From assembly GCA_012934845.2 (NCBI GenBank), contig WNNJ02002942.1, forward strand, positions 1 to 64,000: a DNA stretch of 64,000 bases, given 5' to 3'. Both the position numbers and the translations under genes were made by a program. Positions within the stretch are counted from its first letter, which is position 1; each line of letters begins with the position of its first letter. Positions 1 to 10,531 of this stretch are shown piece after piece. This DNA comes from Pomphorhynchus laevis (lineage: Eukaryota; Acanthocephala; Palaeacanthocephala; Echinorhynchida; Pomphorhynchidae). The notes beneath the pieces were generated by a model. It was not told the origin of the DNA, did no database searches, and saw nothing but the letters and a program-made list of their open reading frames with translations.

Positions 1-58
1 GAGCGGGACTCATCAGTGGACGTCTCTGTATCATCGTTGTTTCGTCCCTCAGCATGCT

Positions 59-238
59 CTATATTGACGATACACATAGTGGTCCTCCATCAGATTGAAA
101 TATGTCATTGAAATCGTCTTGTTGGTAGTGGTCGTAATGCGACCTGATAGCTGAAGCTATTATGTAGCCAGCTAAAATACAAGTTAGTCGAAGAGGTCCG
201 GAATATTCCCCATTAGCATGTAGAATGCACATATATCT
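59..238 (-). CDS. possible exon of an unidentified host gene at the window edge
   Basis: On the minus strand an open frame of about 60 codons ends at a stop at 59-61. It lies in sequence clearly less AT-rich than the DNA to its right. The frame contains a hydrophobic stretch (TCILAGYIIASAI, perhaps a membrane segment) followed by a hydrophilic acidic tail (RSHYDHYQQDDFNDIFQSD). A pyrimidine-rich tract ending in TTTTAAG near 240 could be a splice acceptor. I do not recognise the protein. It could be a last exon of a small membrane protein, or chance. Nothing nearby supports either reading because the window starts here. Confidence 0.2.
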   Translation of the reverse strand, partial: RYMCILHANGEYSGPLRLTCILAGYIIASAIRSHYDHYQQDDFNDIFQSDGGPLCVSSI

Positions 239-239
239 T

Positions 240-2132
240 AAAAGTGTTAAAGAAAATCCACATCAGTATTAGGCAAAATTCTCATTTGAACTTGCAAAAT
301 TCTATCAACGCAATTTTGTGTACTCAGCATAGGCCAGCAGAATTATGTCCCAATGTTCAAGAAGGAATCGTTCAAACAAAGTTTAAGTTCTTATCGAAGT
401 TAATTCTTTACATTATGTTTTATTGCAACAGTATTACAATGGTGAGTTTCTGTCGGGTGAATCTTATGTATTTTTGTACATTTGTTCTAAATGAATTATA
501 CAAGTTTAATTCAAATACACATATACAAAGAAAATATTGTTTGGTAATGCATTTCTCTCTTGAAGAAACTTTATTGCATCTTCTTTTTCGAGAAGTTCAA
601 TGTTGTTTTATAACGTTTATTTTGGGCATATATAAATGGTGTTAATTTTATTTTTTATTGAAAACACTTTTTTATCAAACAAAATTAAATAAAAAATAAA
701 AGCAGTCCAAGTAAATGAAAAATATGGAAATAAATAGTGGCGATACAAGAGGCAGATCGGGGAAGGAGTAAAGGAAAATAGAAAGAAGTATAAAAACGAA
801 TCGGTAAAGTATAAAGGGTTAGAGAAGAAAGCGGTAGAAAGAGTACGTATAAAAATGGACATGTTTGGCATTGTTAGAAAATTCTTCCAGATTAAAAATA
901 TTTTATTATTTTTTCAAAATTCGATAATAATTACAAATGTAGGTATAGCAAGATGTTAATATTAGCTCACAAATACCAGAAAATATTCGGAAATTTAGAA
1001 AATGTAAAGAAAGATATATATCATAAAATTAATTGTTTGCTTAAATTCAAATTAAAAATACGATTTTGCAAAAAAATAAATGTTTAGTATTGTTAGGAAA
1101 TTTTCCAGGTTAAAATGTTTTTATTTTTTCAAAAAGTCGAAATAAAATTACAAATGCAAATATTACAAGATGTTAATATTATATAAATAATGTCAAATAA
1201 TACAGAAATTTCAAAAATGTGATAAAAATATCTCATGAAGTTAATTTTTTGCATAAATCCAAATTTAAATTACAATTTTGCAATAAAATGTCGATAAAAC
1301 CGTTTCTACTGATCATAAAGAACTACCAATTTGCACTTAAAAACTTGATGCATTGATTTTTGTATTGAACGACAATGCTAGTCACCATATTGTTTGTCAA
1401 AAATCAAAATATATATACTTGTTACTAAATTACTCTTCTCCAGACTAATTTTTGTACCGTAGATGGTCTAAAATAGTACAAATGTGTCAATAAATAAAAA
1501 GTTGGATGCGCCAAAGTGTAAAGGATTGGAGCATTCATCAGTCATTATAAATGACTAATTACATATTATAATTATATGTTTAAATCGTGTCTGTAATATG
1601 AAATATTACAAAGTCTGTAATACGAATTAATATATAATACGAAATATTCAGTTGGACTCATAACATGATACGAATATAACATGTTATATGTAAAAATAAG
1701 TATAAAGTAAACGTGTGGTACTGTCAACAGATTTAATCTATAACATTGTTGTAATTCAGAATCTGGGTCTTCCCTGTTCTGACTGAAAAATAATGAAATT
1801 CATAATGCCTTAAAATTTATTAAAAATAATGAAATTCATTTTATTCTGGATCATTCAATAAGCATTAAAATTTTGTCAGTAAATTCACAATATTCGTTAT
1901 TTGACGATATAGTTATTTCACGACTTTGACGAAGAATCCTTGAATTATACGATCATTATAATTATTATTTAAAAATCATTTTTGAAATTACCATGAAATA
2001 TCATCCATAAGTTAAAAACAAATGAAATATAAAACCATTTATATATATTTGTACAGTTGTGTGTGAGAGGTCAACGATACTAAATTCAAATATTATTTGT
2101 ACATTGAATGATTAAAAGCGATGACGAAAATA
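240..2132. other. AT-rich intergenic DNA, no gene recognised
   Basis: Stop-rich, AT-rich sequence downstream of the cytohesin gene. The longer open frames here have low-complexity translations with no domain signature, and I treat them as chance. The only structure I see is the diverged tandem duplication at 860-1290. Confidence 0.6.
860..1290. repeat. diverged two-unit tandem duplication, period about 219 bp
   Basis: The unit starting near 860 (TTTGGCATTGTTAGAAAATTC) is repeated near 1079 (TTTAGTATTGTTAGGAAATTT). Colinear matches follow in each: the TTTTTCAAAA block, ATTACAAATG, AAGATGTTAATATTA, and AAATTAATT or AAGTTAATT near the unit end. The units have diverged by many substitutions and small indels, so the duplication is old. 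No coding capacity is seen. Confidence 0.6.
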
Positions 2133-3656
2133 TTACAATGATTCGGCTGATATGGACACATTTTCCATTGCATTTCTAAGCTTGTACATCCACTCGAACT
2201 TTTCCTGACTACTTGATGCAGAGAATCGATAGAACGAGTGACTTCCTTCTGTGCTCTTACCGAATTCGTTCCGTTTTCTCGATCGTATTCGACTTCCAGG
2301 TGTCAGAGGAACAATTTCAAAACAATGCTCTTTGGTCACGTCCGTTGAATCACGAACGCATAGACCCACGGCTAACGGAATTATCCCCTTTGGTGTTCGA
2401 TCACTAGATAATTCGAAGTAATATAAGCAACATCCGGTTAGTATAAACCATCTTCGTTTCCAATTTCTGAAGTTACCCCCAAGCTTAAACATCCAGCCTT
2501 CTTTCAATGGGTTAAAGAATATATCATCGACATGCCTATTAAACGGAATTGCAGTGTCATCATCCGGAAGTTTGAACGGCTGCTTCTTCACGTTATCGTA
2601 TATAGCCTGAAGCATCGTGTGACTGGTAATCGCTTGTTTTGATAATAGACTATCACTGTAAAAGGCATCAGTAGCTTTACCACTATTATTGTTCGCGACT
2701 GAATCGATTCCGTTTTCCACCATTTTGATAAAGTCGTCTAAGCTTATCTTGCCACTCTTGCTTACGTTTTTATTGTGCAACGAGGTGTTCAAAATAACAA
2801 TAGCATACGAAAGTAGATGAACGGAATCTGAATCAGGCAAAACGTTAGGATTTGAAATTTGATAGTGATCAGCAAATGCCTGCAGCATTCGATCGATTTT
2901 CTGGCTTTCGCCTGGCAATTTAAAGCTTCCTAAGAAAGTGCGTAACGCTTCAACCAAATGGATTCCATGAAAGTCATGCAACGATGTAAAAGCGTTAAGT
3001 ACTTCCACATTGAAATCCTCCTTTTCGCTTAGATATTTGCCTATTGATACTTTGCTAAATCTAGAATCGTTGAAAAGCAAGGCAGCAACGTCCTTGCAGT
3101 CGTTAGTAATTAATTGATTATTAATCATGAATTGAATTCCATCATTTGGGTTTGAGTTAAACATGCGTATCCCAGTGCTGAGGATTTTCGAGCGCAACTG
3201 ACTAGAACGGTTCGCCACTGTTGATACTACTAAACTATCATGGTGGTTGCCGTTTTCAACCGTTGTAGTATTATTATTATATTCATCGTCACTGGCGTCA
3301 AGCAATTCAATCTCTTCATTACACAAACAGATTTCCTGCTGAAGGCGAATAATATCTTCCGATAAAATACTTTTATGATGCCTTATATCTGACAGAGCTT
3401 TTTCGATTTCTTTCGGAGAAGATGAAAGGCACAGCACGAAATCAGAATCAGTTGTGCTGGACGGTAGTTTATTGTTATATGGTGGGCTATCGGTATTGGA
3501 GTGATGTATAGTGGATGAATGAGGAATTGACTGGGATGAATCATTGACCACGGCGATGTTATTATCCTTTTTCCTGTTTCTCATTGATCTAAAAATTTTA
3601 CTTTTACTGATGATCTTAATAGAATTATTTTGACGTTGGTAGGCATGTGAATTCAT
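2133..3656 (-). CDS. CYTH: cytohesin-like ARF guanine-nucleotide exchange factor (Sec7 + PH), single open frame
   Basis: The 507-residue protein should load GTP onto ARF GTPases at the plasma membrane or endosomes. An N-terminal Ser/Thr/Asn-rich tail (about 1-75) precedes a coiled-coil-like heptad region (about 80-120). The Sec7 domain spans about 150-335 and holds the family motif FKLPGESQKIDR, with the catalytic glutamate at residue 250, and the later motif LNTSLHN. A linker matching cytohesins (KKQPFKLPDDD) leads to a PH domain (about 384-498) with EGWMFKLGG, the phosphoinositide-binding WKRRWFILT and LYYFE. The order and the sequence resemble cytohesin 1-4 and fly steppke. It is about 100 residues longer than human cytohesins because of the N-terminal tail. 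It stops just after the PH domain, without the usual C-terminal polybasic helix. A TGA lies in frame four codons upstream of the ATG, which supports this start unless an upstream exon is spliced in. The absence of introns suggests either an intron-poor locus or an old but intact retrocopy. No neighbouring gene is functionally linked. Confidence 0.9.
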   Translation of the reverse strand: MNSHAYQRQNNSIKIISKSKIFRSMRNRKKDNNIAVVNDSSQSIPHSSTIHHSNTDSPPYNNKLPSSTTDSDFVLCLSSSPKEIEKALSDIRHHKSILSEDIIRLQQEICLCNEEIELLDASDDEYNNNTTTVENGNHHDSLVVSTVANRSSQLRSKILSTGIRMFNSNPNDGIQFMINNQLITNDCKDVAALLFNDSRFSKVSIGKYLSEKEDFNVEVLNAFTSLHDFHGIHLVEALRTFLGSFKLPGESQKIDRMLQAFADHYQISNPNVLPDSDSVHLLSYAIVILNTSLHNKNVSKSGKISLDDFIKMVENGIDSVANNNSGKATDAFYSDSLLSKQAITSHTMLQAIYDNVKKQPFKLPDDDTAIPFNRHVDDIFFNPLKEGWMFKLGGNFRNWKRRWFILTGCCLYYFELSSDRTPKGIIPLAVGLCVRDSTDVTKEHCFEIVPLTPGSRIRSRKRNEFGKSTEGSHSFYRFSASSSQEKFEWMYKLRNAMENVSISAESL

Positions 3657-3668
3657 TGCTTGATATCA

Positions 3669-4099
3669 ACCTTGCCATTTGCTTCTTACCAGAAGGATCT
3701 AGCAGGTAGACGAGCTTATTGTTTCTAAAAAACAGCAATGAGAAGGCTTAATCTGTATGTTTAAAAGAAGGCTTAATGCTTATTCAGAAGGCATATTTAA
3801 GCAAGTGAGAGTTTTAGTTAAACGTTATGTTCAATTTTGAAGTCTAATAAGATAAAACTAGAATGGTATACACAAAGGTTGCGAGAATACAAACCGTTCA
3901 AATTGAGTAAATGAAAAATTAGTTAAACATGTTTTTTACTCATTAACCTTTTAATTCTAAATTTTAAAAATATACTAAGAGTTGCGAACAATATGTACTG
4001 ACGAGACCATAATTTATTTAATTGTAATTTGTTTAATTTGTCTGATTACAATCGTAATGGGAAGCAAAATAAAAAATATATGATAAAAATTGTGATAAA
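3669..4099. other. AT-rich upstream flank of the cytohesin gene
   Basis: This stretch probably holds the promoter and any 5' untranslated exon of the minus-strand cytohesin gene. On the minus strand a T-rich tract ending in TTTTTTAG near 3728 could be a splice acceptor for an untranslated first exon. I see no other clear signal. Confidence 0.4.
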
Positions 4100-5345
4100 T
4101 CAGATAACTGCGTCTACGTATTTTATTAGTTATATATTAGTTAATATATTAGTTAATATACTAATATTAATTAGAGGAATAAGAGCTAAAGCCTGTTAAC
4201 ATAACAGTTACTCCAGATGACCTCTAATCCTTATTCTTATACATCGTATATTATTTATCAGTAAATTCATAAAAATTGACTTTTATTTTTAATTTCAATT
4301 TTAAATTTTAAATTAATTTTTATGGATTGATAATAAATATATTTTATTAGAATAGGATACTAGATAATCAAATTTAATCAGAGGAAATGCGTCATTAGCA
4401 TATATTTATCCACGCTGAAATGTTAGATCTAGAAATAGGTGCCGAAACCTGATAGCATAGCAATTCCCCTGATGACCTCTAATCCTTATTCCGATAAGAC
4501 GTCTGTTATTTTAGTTTACAAGTCAATTCATAAAAATTGATTTTTATTTTAAATTTCAATTTAAAATTTTAACTTGATATAAATATAAATTGTATAAAAT
4601 CTTATATAATTTAAATAATTATAATTAATAATTAAAATACTTATAATATAATCTATATTTTATTCCATCCATAAAAAATAATTTAAAATTTAAAATTGAA
4701 ATTAAAAACAAAAGTCAATTTTTATGAATAAACTGATAAATAATATACGATGTATAAGAATCAGGATTAGAGATCATCTGGAAGGACTGTTATGTTAACA
4801 GGTTTTAGCTCATATTCCTCTAATTAATATTAGTATATTAACTTATATATTGGGACGAGGAATATGATTCGAATCTGATAACATAGCAGTTCATCCTGGT
4901 GATCTCTAATCCTTATTTCAATTTATGAATAAATTTAATGATTAGATTTCGCATATTGGACAATTAGATCAGATAACTGAGTCTACTTATTTTATACGAT
5001 ATATAAATTAAAAATAAAAATAAATAATAAATAATTATATAAGATTTTACACAATTTATATTTATATCAAGTTCAAATTAAAAGTTAAAATTTAAGTAAA
5101 AGTCAATTTTTATGAATTTACTGATAAATGTACATCTAATAATTACAAATCGTATTATCATACGATGTATAAGAATAAGGATTAGAGGTCATCTGGAGGA
5201 ACTGTTATGTTAAAAGGTTTTATTTAGCTCCTATTTCTCGACACAACATAGCAGCGGGGCCAAATGCAGGATAATGACGTATTTCCTCTGATGAAATTTG
5301 ATTTTATGGTGTATCTTATTCTAATACAAAGTATATATTTTTATT
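4100..5345. mobile_element. cluster of family H (Penelope-like) terminal sequences in both orientations
   Basis: Pieces of the block that follows the reverse transcriptase frame of the two H elements (21640-21990 and 54240-54550) recur here without any coding part. Forward pieces lie at about 4185-4330, 4340-4620 and 4850-4925, and reversed pieces at about 4700-4830 and 5100-5345. Shared landmarks are AGAGGAAAT, the CTGCTATG/CATAGCAG stem, CTGATGA or CAGATGA followed by CCTCTAATCCTTATT, the TCATAAAAATTGA block and the distal GTAGACTCAGTTAACTGA motif (reversed near 4105 and 4970). The outer pieces at about 4140-4335 and 4675-4855 form a long inverted repeat around a more complete internal copy. 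Repeated insertion of short terminal segments, or a palindromic rearrangement, would explain this. Confidence 0.6.
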
Positions 5346-8300
5346 ATCCATATAGAATTTATTATTTCCAATGAAATTTTTAAAAACATGATTTTTAATC
5401 ATGTTTTTAACAAAGAACACTTCTATTTCAATTAAGTACATTTCTTCACATAGAAAACAAAGAACGCTGTGTGTTTTTACGTGAGCTAAAATATTTAGCT
5501 CACGTAAGTGAGCTGTGTTTTTTACGTGAGTTAGGATATTTTACTTGCAAATGCTTAGATCAATTTTTGTCATAATGGTTCTGATAAACTTTATAAACTT
5601 TAAACATTTACTAGAACGCCAAACAGGCCAAAGTTTAGAAGGTTTAAAACTTTAATTTAAAAAAGTAAAAAATTACACCTTCACATCCTAGTTTTCAGCT
5701 ACAAAAAATACTTTTAGCTTAAAATAAATATGAAGCTACTTTTTCACTAAAATTAGTTTGCAGATTAAAAAGTTAATCGATAAACTATTTGTTCAAAGGC
5801 TGGATATTTTAGGTAATTTTTAAATTATTGTTTTATTAATAATAATAAATAATAATTATTTATCAGCAATAATTCTTGTTTTATTAAATTTTCAAAATCC
5901 ACACTGAGTAAACTTACAAAAGGTAGTGTGTACATATGCACAAGGCAAATTATAAAGAAGTCATAAGTTGAAAACATTATTAACACGGTTTAGGTTTCTT
6001 TTTCTTTGCAAATTATATTAGTGCAGCAAAGTAAATGCATATACATAAAGTAATGCATATATACAAAGTAATGTCTTTGTCTAATTGGGGAACAGCAGTA
6101 GCATATAAACTATTTAAGAAAAAAATTTATCTAAAAACTGAAATAATTTATTTTGTAATTAAATGACTATTATATTTGTGGAACTGTCGCAATTGATAAT
6201 AATTATTTTGAAATCTAATGATTCAATAAGCAATTAATAATTTAAAAATTGCTTTGAAATTCAATTTATAAATCAAAATTCCCAAATAATAGATAAATCA
6301 GAGTCATTTAGTGAAATCATTATTACTATATATATTTAATATTAGTAAATCCAATAATTTATTAAATTTTCTATTCCAGTTTGGTATCATCATAAATTTT
6401 ATATCTAAAAATCTAAGATATAAATTTTCTGATGATGATTCCAATAATTTATTTTTTCAGGGCGATTTGCATTAAAATAAATAATTATTAAATAAATAAT
6501 TATATATTTAAAATAATTATATAATTATTAAACGTCGTAATTATGAAATCTTAAAATATTATGAATTAAATCAAGAATGACGCTGATTTGACATTTAATC
6601 CCGCTTTAATTAGCGCGAAATCACTATTTTGTATAGCCCGTTTGTTATGTTGTCTTTGCTGTGTGGTTGTTCAGACGATGGATACTGAAGCTTTTTCGTA
6701 CTTTTTGTTCAATTATATCTTGTTAAAACTACAACACCGTGATGCAAATATCAATAATAACGGTTACAGATAAGCAATGATAACGAATGTCATTTTCATG
6801 TCAAGTCTTATATTCCGATATTGCAATCAATATGTCCTAACCTTTTGTATAGCAAATAATGAGAAAATGAAACAATCTATTATTAATAAACAATTAAATT
6901 GATCGTTCATATAACCTTCAAAGGTAAAAATTAAAATAAAAAATTTAATCAAAAAGTAAAAATTTAACAATTTGAGTTTGAAATAAGCAATTTTGTAAAT
7001 TTGTGTACTTTGCTTTATAACAGATTTTTAGGAGTTTCGTGTTATTCACTATTAGGTGTTCTTCATTAGCATCTTTCATGTTCTCCTTCCAATCATAGAG
7101 TAATAAGTTTTTCTATCCGTTTTACTATAAAGCTGTCTGTTAATATAATGTTGAGAGTACCCGTTTAAGATGAAATATTTTACTTAAAATGTTTGAGGAA
7201 TAACTCTAGAACAAGTATTATTGATCAAATATCCATCGCTCTTATTGACTCATTCCTTATCATTGTGGGCTTTACCTTAGAATCATGGGCACTAATAGTC
7301 CGTTATACAATTAAACGTTTGACGTAGTGGCTTTTGACGTTGTTTTTGTAAAGCCGAAAACGTTGTATTTTCAGTTGCATATTTCGTACTTAAAATGTTG
7401 AGTTTGAAATTGAACTTATTTAATTTGTAATTAACATGTTGAGTCTCAAACTAAGCCATTTGAGTTTGAAATTTAAATTAAAATGTTGATTCTGAAACAA
7501 TTTAAGTTTGAAATTGTAATTAAAACGTCTAGTTAATCCTTTAGACTATGGTTTTTCCTATTAGTGAAAAGTATAGAACATTAACAGAGTCAGACCAATA
7601 AAATTCAATAATGCAAGACGCTGCAACACACGATTTTTACTAAAATTTATTTGATTATTAGTAAAAATGTATATTACGAAATTATATTGCTTAATTTTTG
7701 ATTATCAAAAGTTAGACCGGGTTCGAAAAACAGATGAATGTTTATTTATAATGAGATAAAATAAATAATTGATTTAGTAAATTAATTATTATGATTAATT
7801 AACTAAATTAGTTCTTAATGAATAAAAATTATAAGCTGTGACTTGAATTGTTATTTAAATGAATCCAAAATAATTTTCTGGTTAAAAATACCAAACATGT
7901 TTACTTTTTCTTGTATAATTTCAATAATATAAAAACATATAGTTTTTTGATTATGATAAATCGCTTTAATGTCCAGTTTAACAGTGAATATGATGTATAA
8001 GAAATGATTGAGATTATGGACGTCTTATAATTTGTCCCGTTAGAAAGCATTTAAAACATCGGTATCGTAAAATCAATATAAATACTATACCGCTTTTGAT
8101 TCGATTTTTGATTGCTGGATTTGCTATGTGGATTAATGTTGAAAATCGACTTTAACAACTATAAACGATATTTTGAAATTCAGTTTATGTCAGAACGTTC
8201 TCGTATTTGTTTTAATATTCGTTAGCATTGTCGGCACATAATGACATTTAGCTCTCACAAACCAAAATGATGATTTTTTAATAAGTGCAAACCAAAACAC

Positions 8301-8819
8301 ACGGTTACTTGCCATGTATTGCAAAATATTTACAAATTTTGTTAATAAAACCCTTACTTACTTATTTACAACAAAGAATTTTAACAACGGATTGTTCAAT
8401 TGAAATAAATTTCGCTGTTACCTTATCAAAATTAAAAATCCAAAAATACTCTTTTATTATTTTTTTGTTAACTGTGGTCAAGAGAATCAGCAATGATAAA
8501 CGAAAAATAAAAGTTAGGCAATAATCTCAAATTCAAGTTTTTAATAAAAATATGAATCATTTATATCATGAATAGACGGCACTGAATAATCCATTAAATA
8601 ATTGTTAATGTATGACTCATTGAATATGTTAGATCTTGTAGAAAAATTCAGACAAAGGAATGGAAATTACACAATTGTAGCTATCATTTTTAGATAGAAA
8701 CTCGTCGTAATGAGCGTCATCTGATAAGGATCGTTCGTAATAGAGAGAGTAAATTAACAACTTAACAGTTCAAGTAGACTAAATGAGATGCATGTTCATC
8801 GCTCGAACATTGCCAGTGA
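5346..8819. other. long AT-rich intergenic stretch with a few hairpins, no gene recognised
   Basis: No open frame here has a recognisable motif. Three hairpins stand out. 5382-5408 has 11-bp arms (AAAAACATGAT). 5477-5507 has perfect 14-bp arms (TTACGTGAGCTAAA) and a 3-base loop. 6386-6439 has arms of about 20 bp with mismatches, beginning ATCATCAT. From about 7390 to 7530, three loose repeats of a TTGAGTTTGAAATT-like phrase lie in tandem, with a related phrase near 6970. Confidence 0.5.
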
Positions 8820-9069
8820 TCACATAATGCGTGAACTCATCACGATTATGATCATCTTAAAGATTAACATCCAGACCATTGATTTATGTAGCTTACAATT
8901 TGTAAAGGGGTTACGAGAGTATAAAATATCGTCAAATTCGATGAAACTGATCAACCCCCTATGACCACACAATAACCCTTGCTTCACTGAGTTACATAGA
9001 AAAATAAAGATACATAAATAAATTTTGGCACATGAATCCGAGACAAACACATACCAACATCCCTGCTGC

Positions 9070-10300
9070 TTGGTATTCAATCGTAAATCAATCTAGTAGG
9101 CATTGTAAGTCTTCAGAACAAGAAGCCAACAAGACAACTTCATCTGCTAAGAGCAGAGATAATATCTTGATGGAACTGAAATAAAGACTGACATCCGTCA
9201 TAGCAGCCCGTCTCGTAATTTTGTCAATGTAAACAAGAAACAAAAGTGGAGATAAAAGACAACCCTGAAGAATCGTAACGACTACTGGAAATGATTCAGA
9301 ATTCAAACCTTGAACACGATTACAACTCATACTTTGTTCTTACATAAGCCACAGCTACCCGAAGGTAGTGTAGTACTTTATAATCCTTTAGTTCCTACCA
9401 CAACATCTCAAGTGGAACTAGGTCTAACGCCTTCTCCAAATCTACAATGCACATGTAGACCGGTTGAAAGAATTCCCATGACGGTTTGAAGATAGTTAAG
9501 AGAGTAAAGAGCTGATCCGTAGTTCTACTACCTGGACGAAAGCCGAATTGTTCATCATGCAACTGTTCCTCAACTATAGACCGTATCCTTAACTCAAGAA
9601 TCCTAGCAAGTAACTTACCAGTTTGGCTAAGGAGAGTAATGCTCCGATAATTGTAACACACTCTTCTGTCACATTTTTTAAAAATCGGTACTACCCTAGT
9701 TCGACACTCACTAGGAACCTTGCCCGACTTTAATGCAACGTTGAAGATCCGTGTGAGCTACTTCATACCAACAACGTCAAGAGCCTTTAAAGCTTCAGGT
9801 CGAATCTCATATACTCCAGAAGACTTATCATTTCAAAATTTTTTAACAACAGCAATGACATCTTCTAATGAGATAAGTTATTCCTTTAGTTCTAAAGGCG
9901 TTATTTCTACAAGAGAAAACATATCCACCAGATTAAGTAGACTCCCAAAATGATAGTTCCAACAACCAAGAATTTCTTTGTCAATCAATATATATATCAT
10001 GTCTTGTCATAGACAGTTTGAGGAGTATTCTGCTTTCCAACATGTAGGTTCTTGATCGTCCTCCAAAACATCTTTGAAGCTGACCTATAATCAAGTTCTA
10101 AGTGCGCTCCAAACTTATCCCAAGGCGTCTTATTCAGTTCGGTAACTCGTCGATATGAAGCTATCTTTGCCCTTCGATACTTGGTTTTTAATGATTTATC
10201 TGACAAAGTTGACATATAAGCCAGCTTCTTTTGCTATACGAAATCAATAACTGTATGTGTCCACCAAGCAGTTCGAGTATTTTTCTACGACAATCACTTA
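9070..10300 (-). mobile_element. LINE relic, family A copy 1 (linker and reverse transcriptase core)
   Basis: Read on the minus strand, 10300-9997 encodes the endonuclease-RT linker of this LINE type (WDKFGAHLE, SASKMFWRTIKNL). 9953-9395 then encodes the fingers and palm (CYNYRSITLLSQTGKLLARI, EEQLHDEQFGFRPG, and VDLEKALDLV, a changed form of the DxxKAFD motif). 9330-9088 encodes LQGCLLSPLLFLVYIDKI and LLLADEVVLLAS, where the FADD-type catalytic motif has become LADE. The parts sit in different frames with several stops, and both the endonuclease and the C-terminus are missing. The same family appears at 34930-35800 and 56519-57150. The phrasing resembles a LINE family widespread in fish and invertebrates; I cannot name the clade with confidence. 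Confidence 0.75.
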
Positions 10301-10348
10301 AGGCCTTCGAGCCACAACTCGGGCGCTCCACTAAGAGACTAATTGGCA

Positions 10349-10386
10349 ATAGGTACCAGCTTAATACTTAATCCACTGGTACCTAT
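10349..10386. repeat. short inverted repeat
   Basis: ATAGGTACCAG at 10349-10359 is followed by its exact reverse complement at 10376-10386, with a 16-base loop. It lies just outside the family A relic. It is one of many short hairpins in the window. Confidence 0.7.
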
Positions 10387-10531
10387 CGGCCCTTTAAATA
10401 TTTACGATTTAAATAGTAAACGATTTAATTACTATTCATGTTAAGAAAATATTGGAGAAACATTAGTATAAATTACAGAGAATGAGATTATCTAAGATCA
10501 AATAAAATTTAAAAAAAGCACTATAAACTCG

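Noticed and set aside
244-645. 133-codon open frame on the plus strand
   Set aside because: AT-rich chance frame with no domain or motif; composition is like the surrounding spacer.
617-871. 84-codon minus-strand frame rich in Phe/Tyr/Ser
   Set aside because: Low-complexity translation of AT-rich DNA with no conserved text.
2213-2407. Plus-strand frame inside the cytohesin gene
   Set aside because: Antisense shadow of the PH domain coding region.
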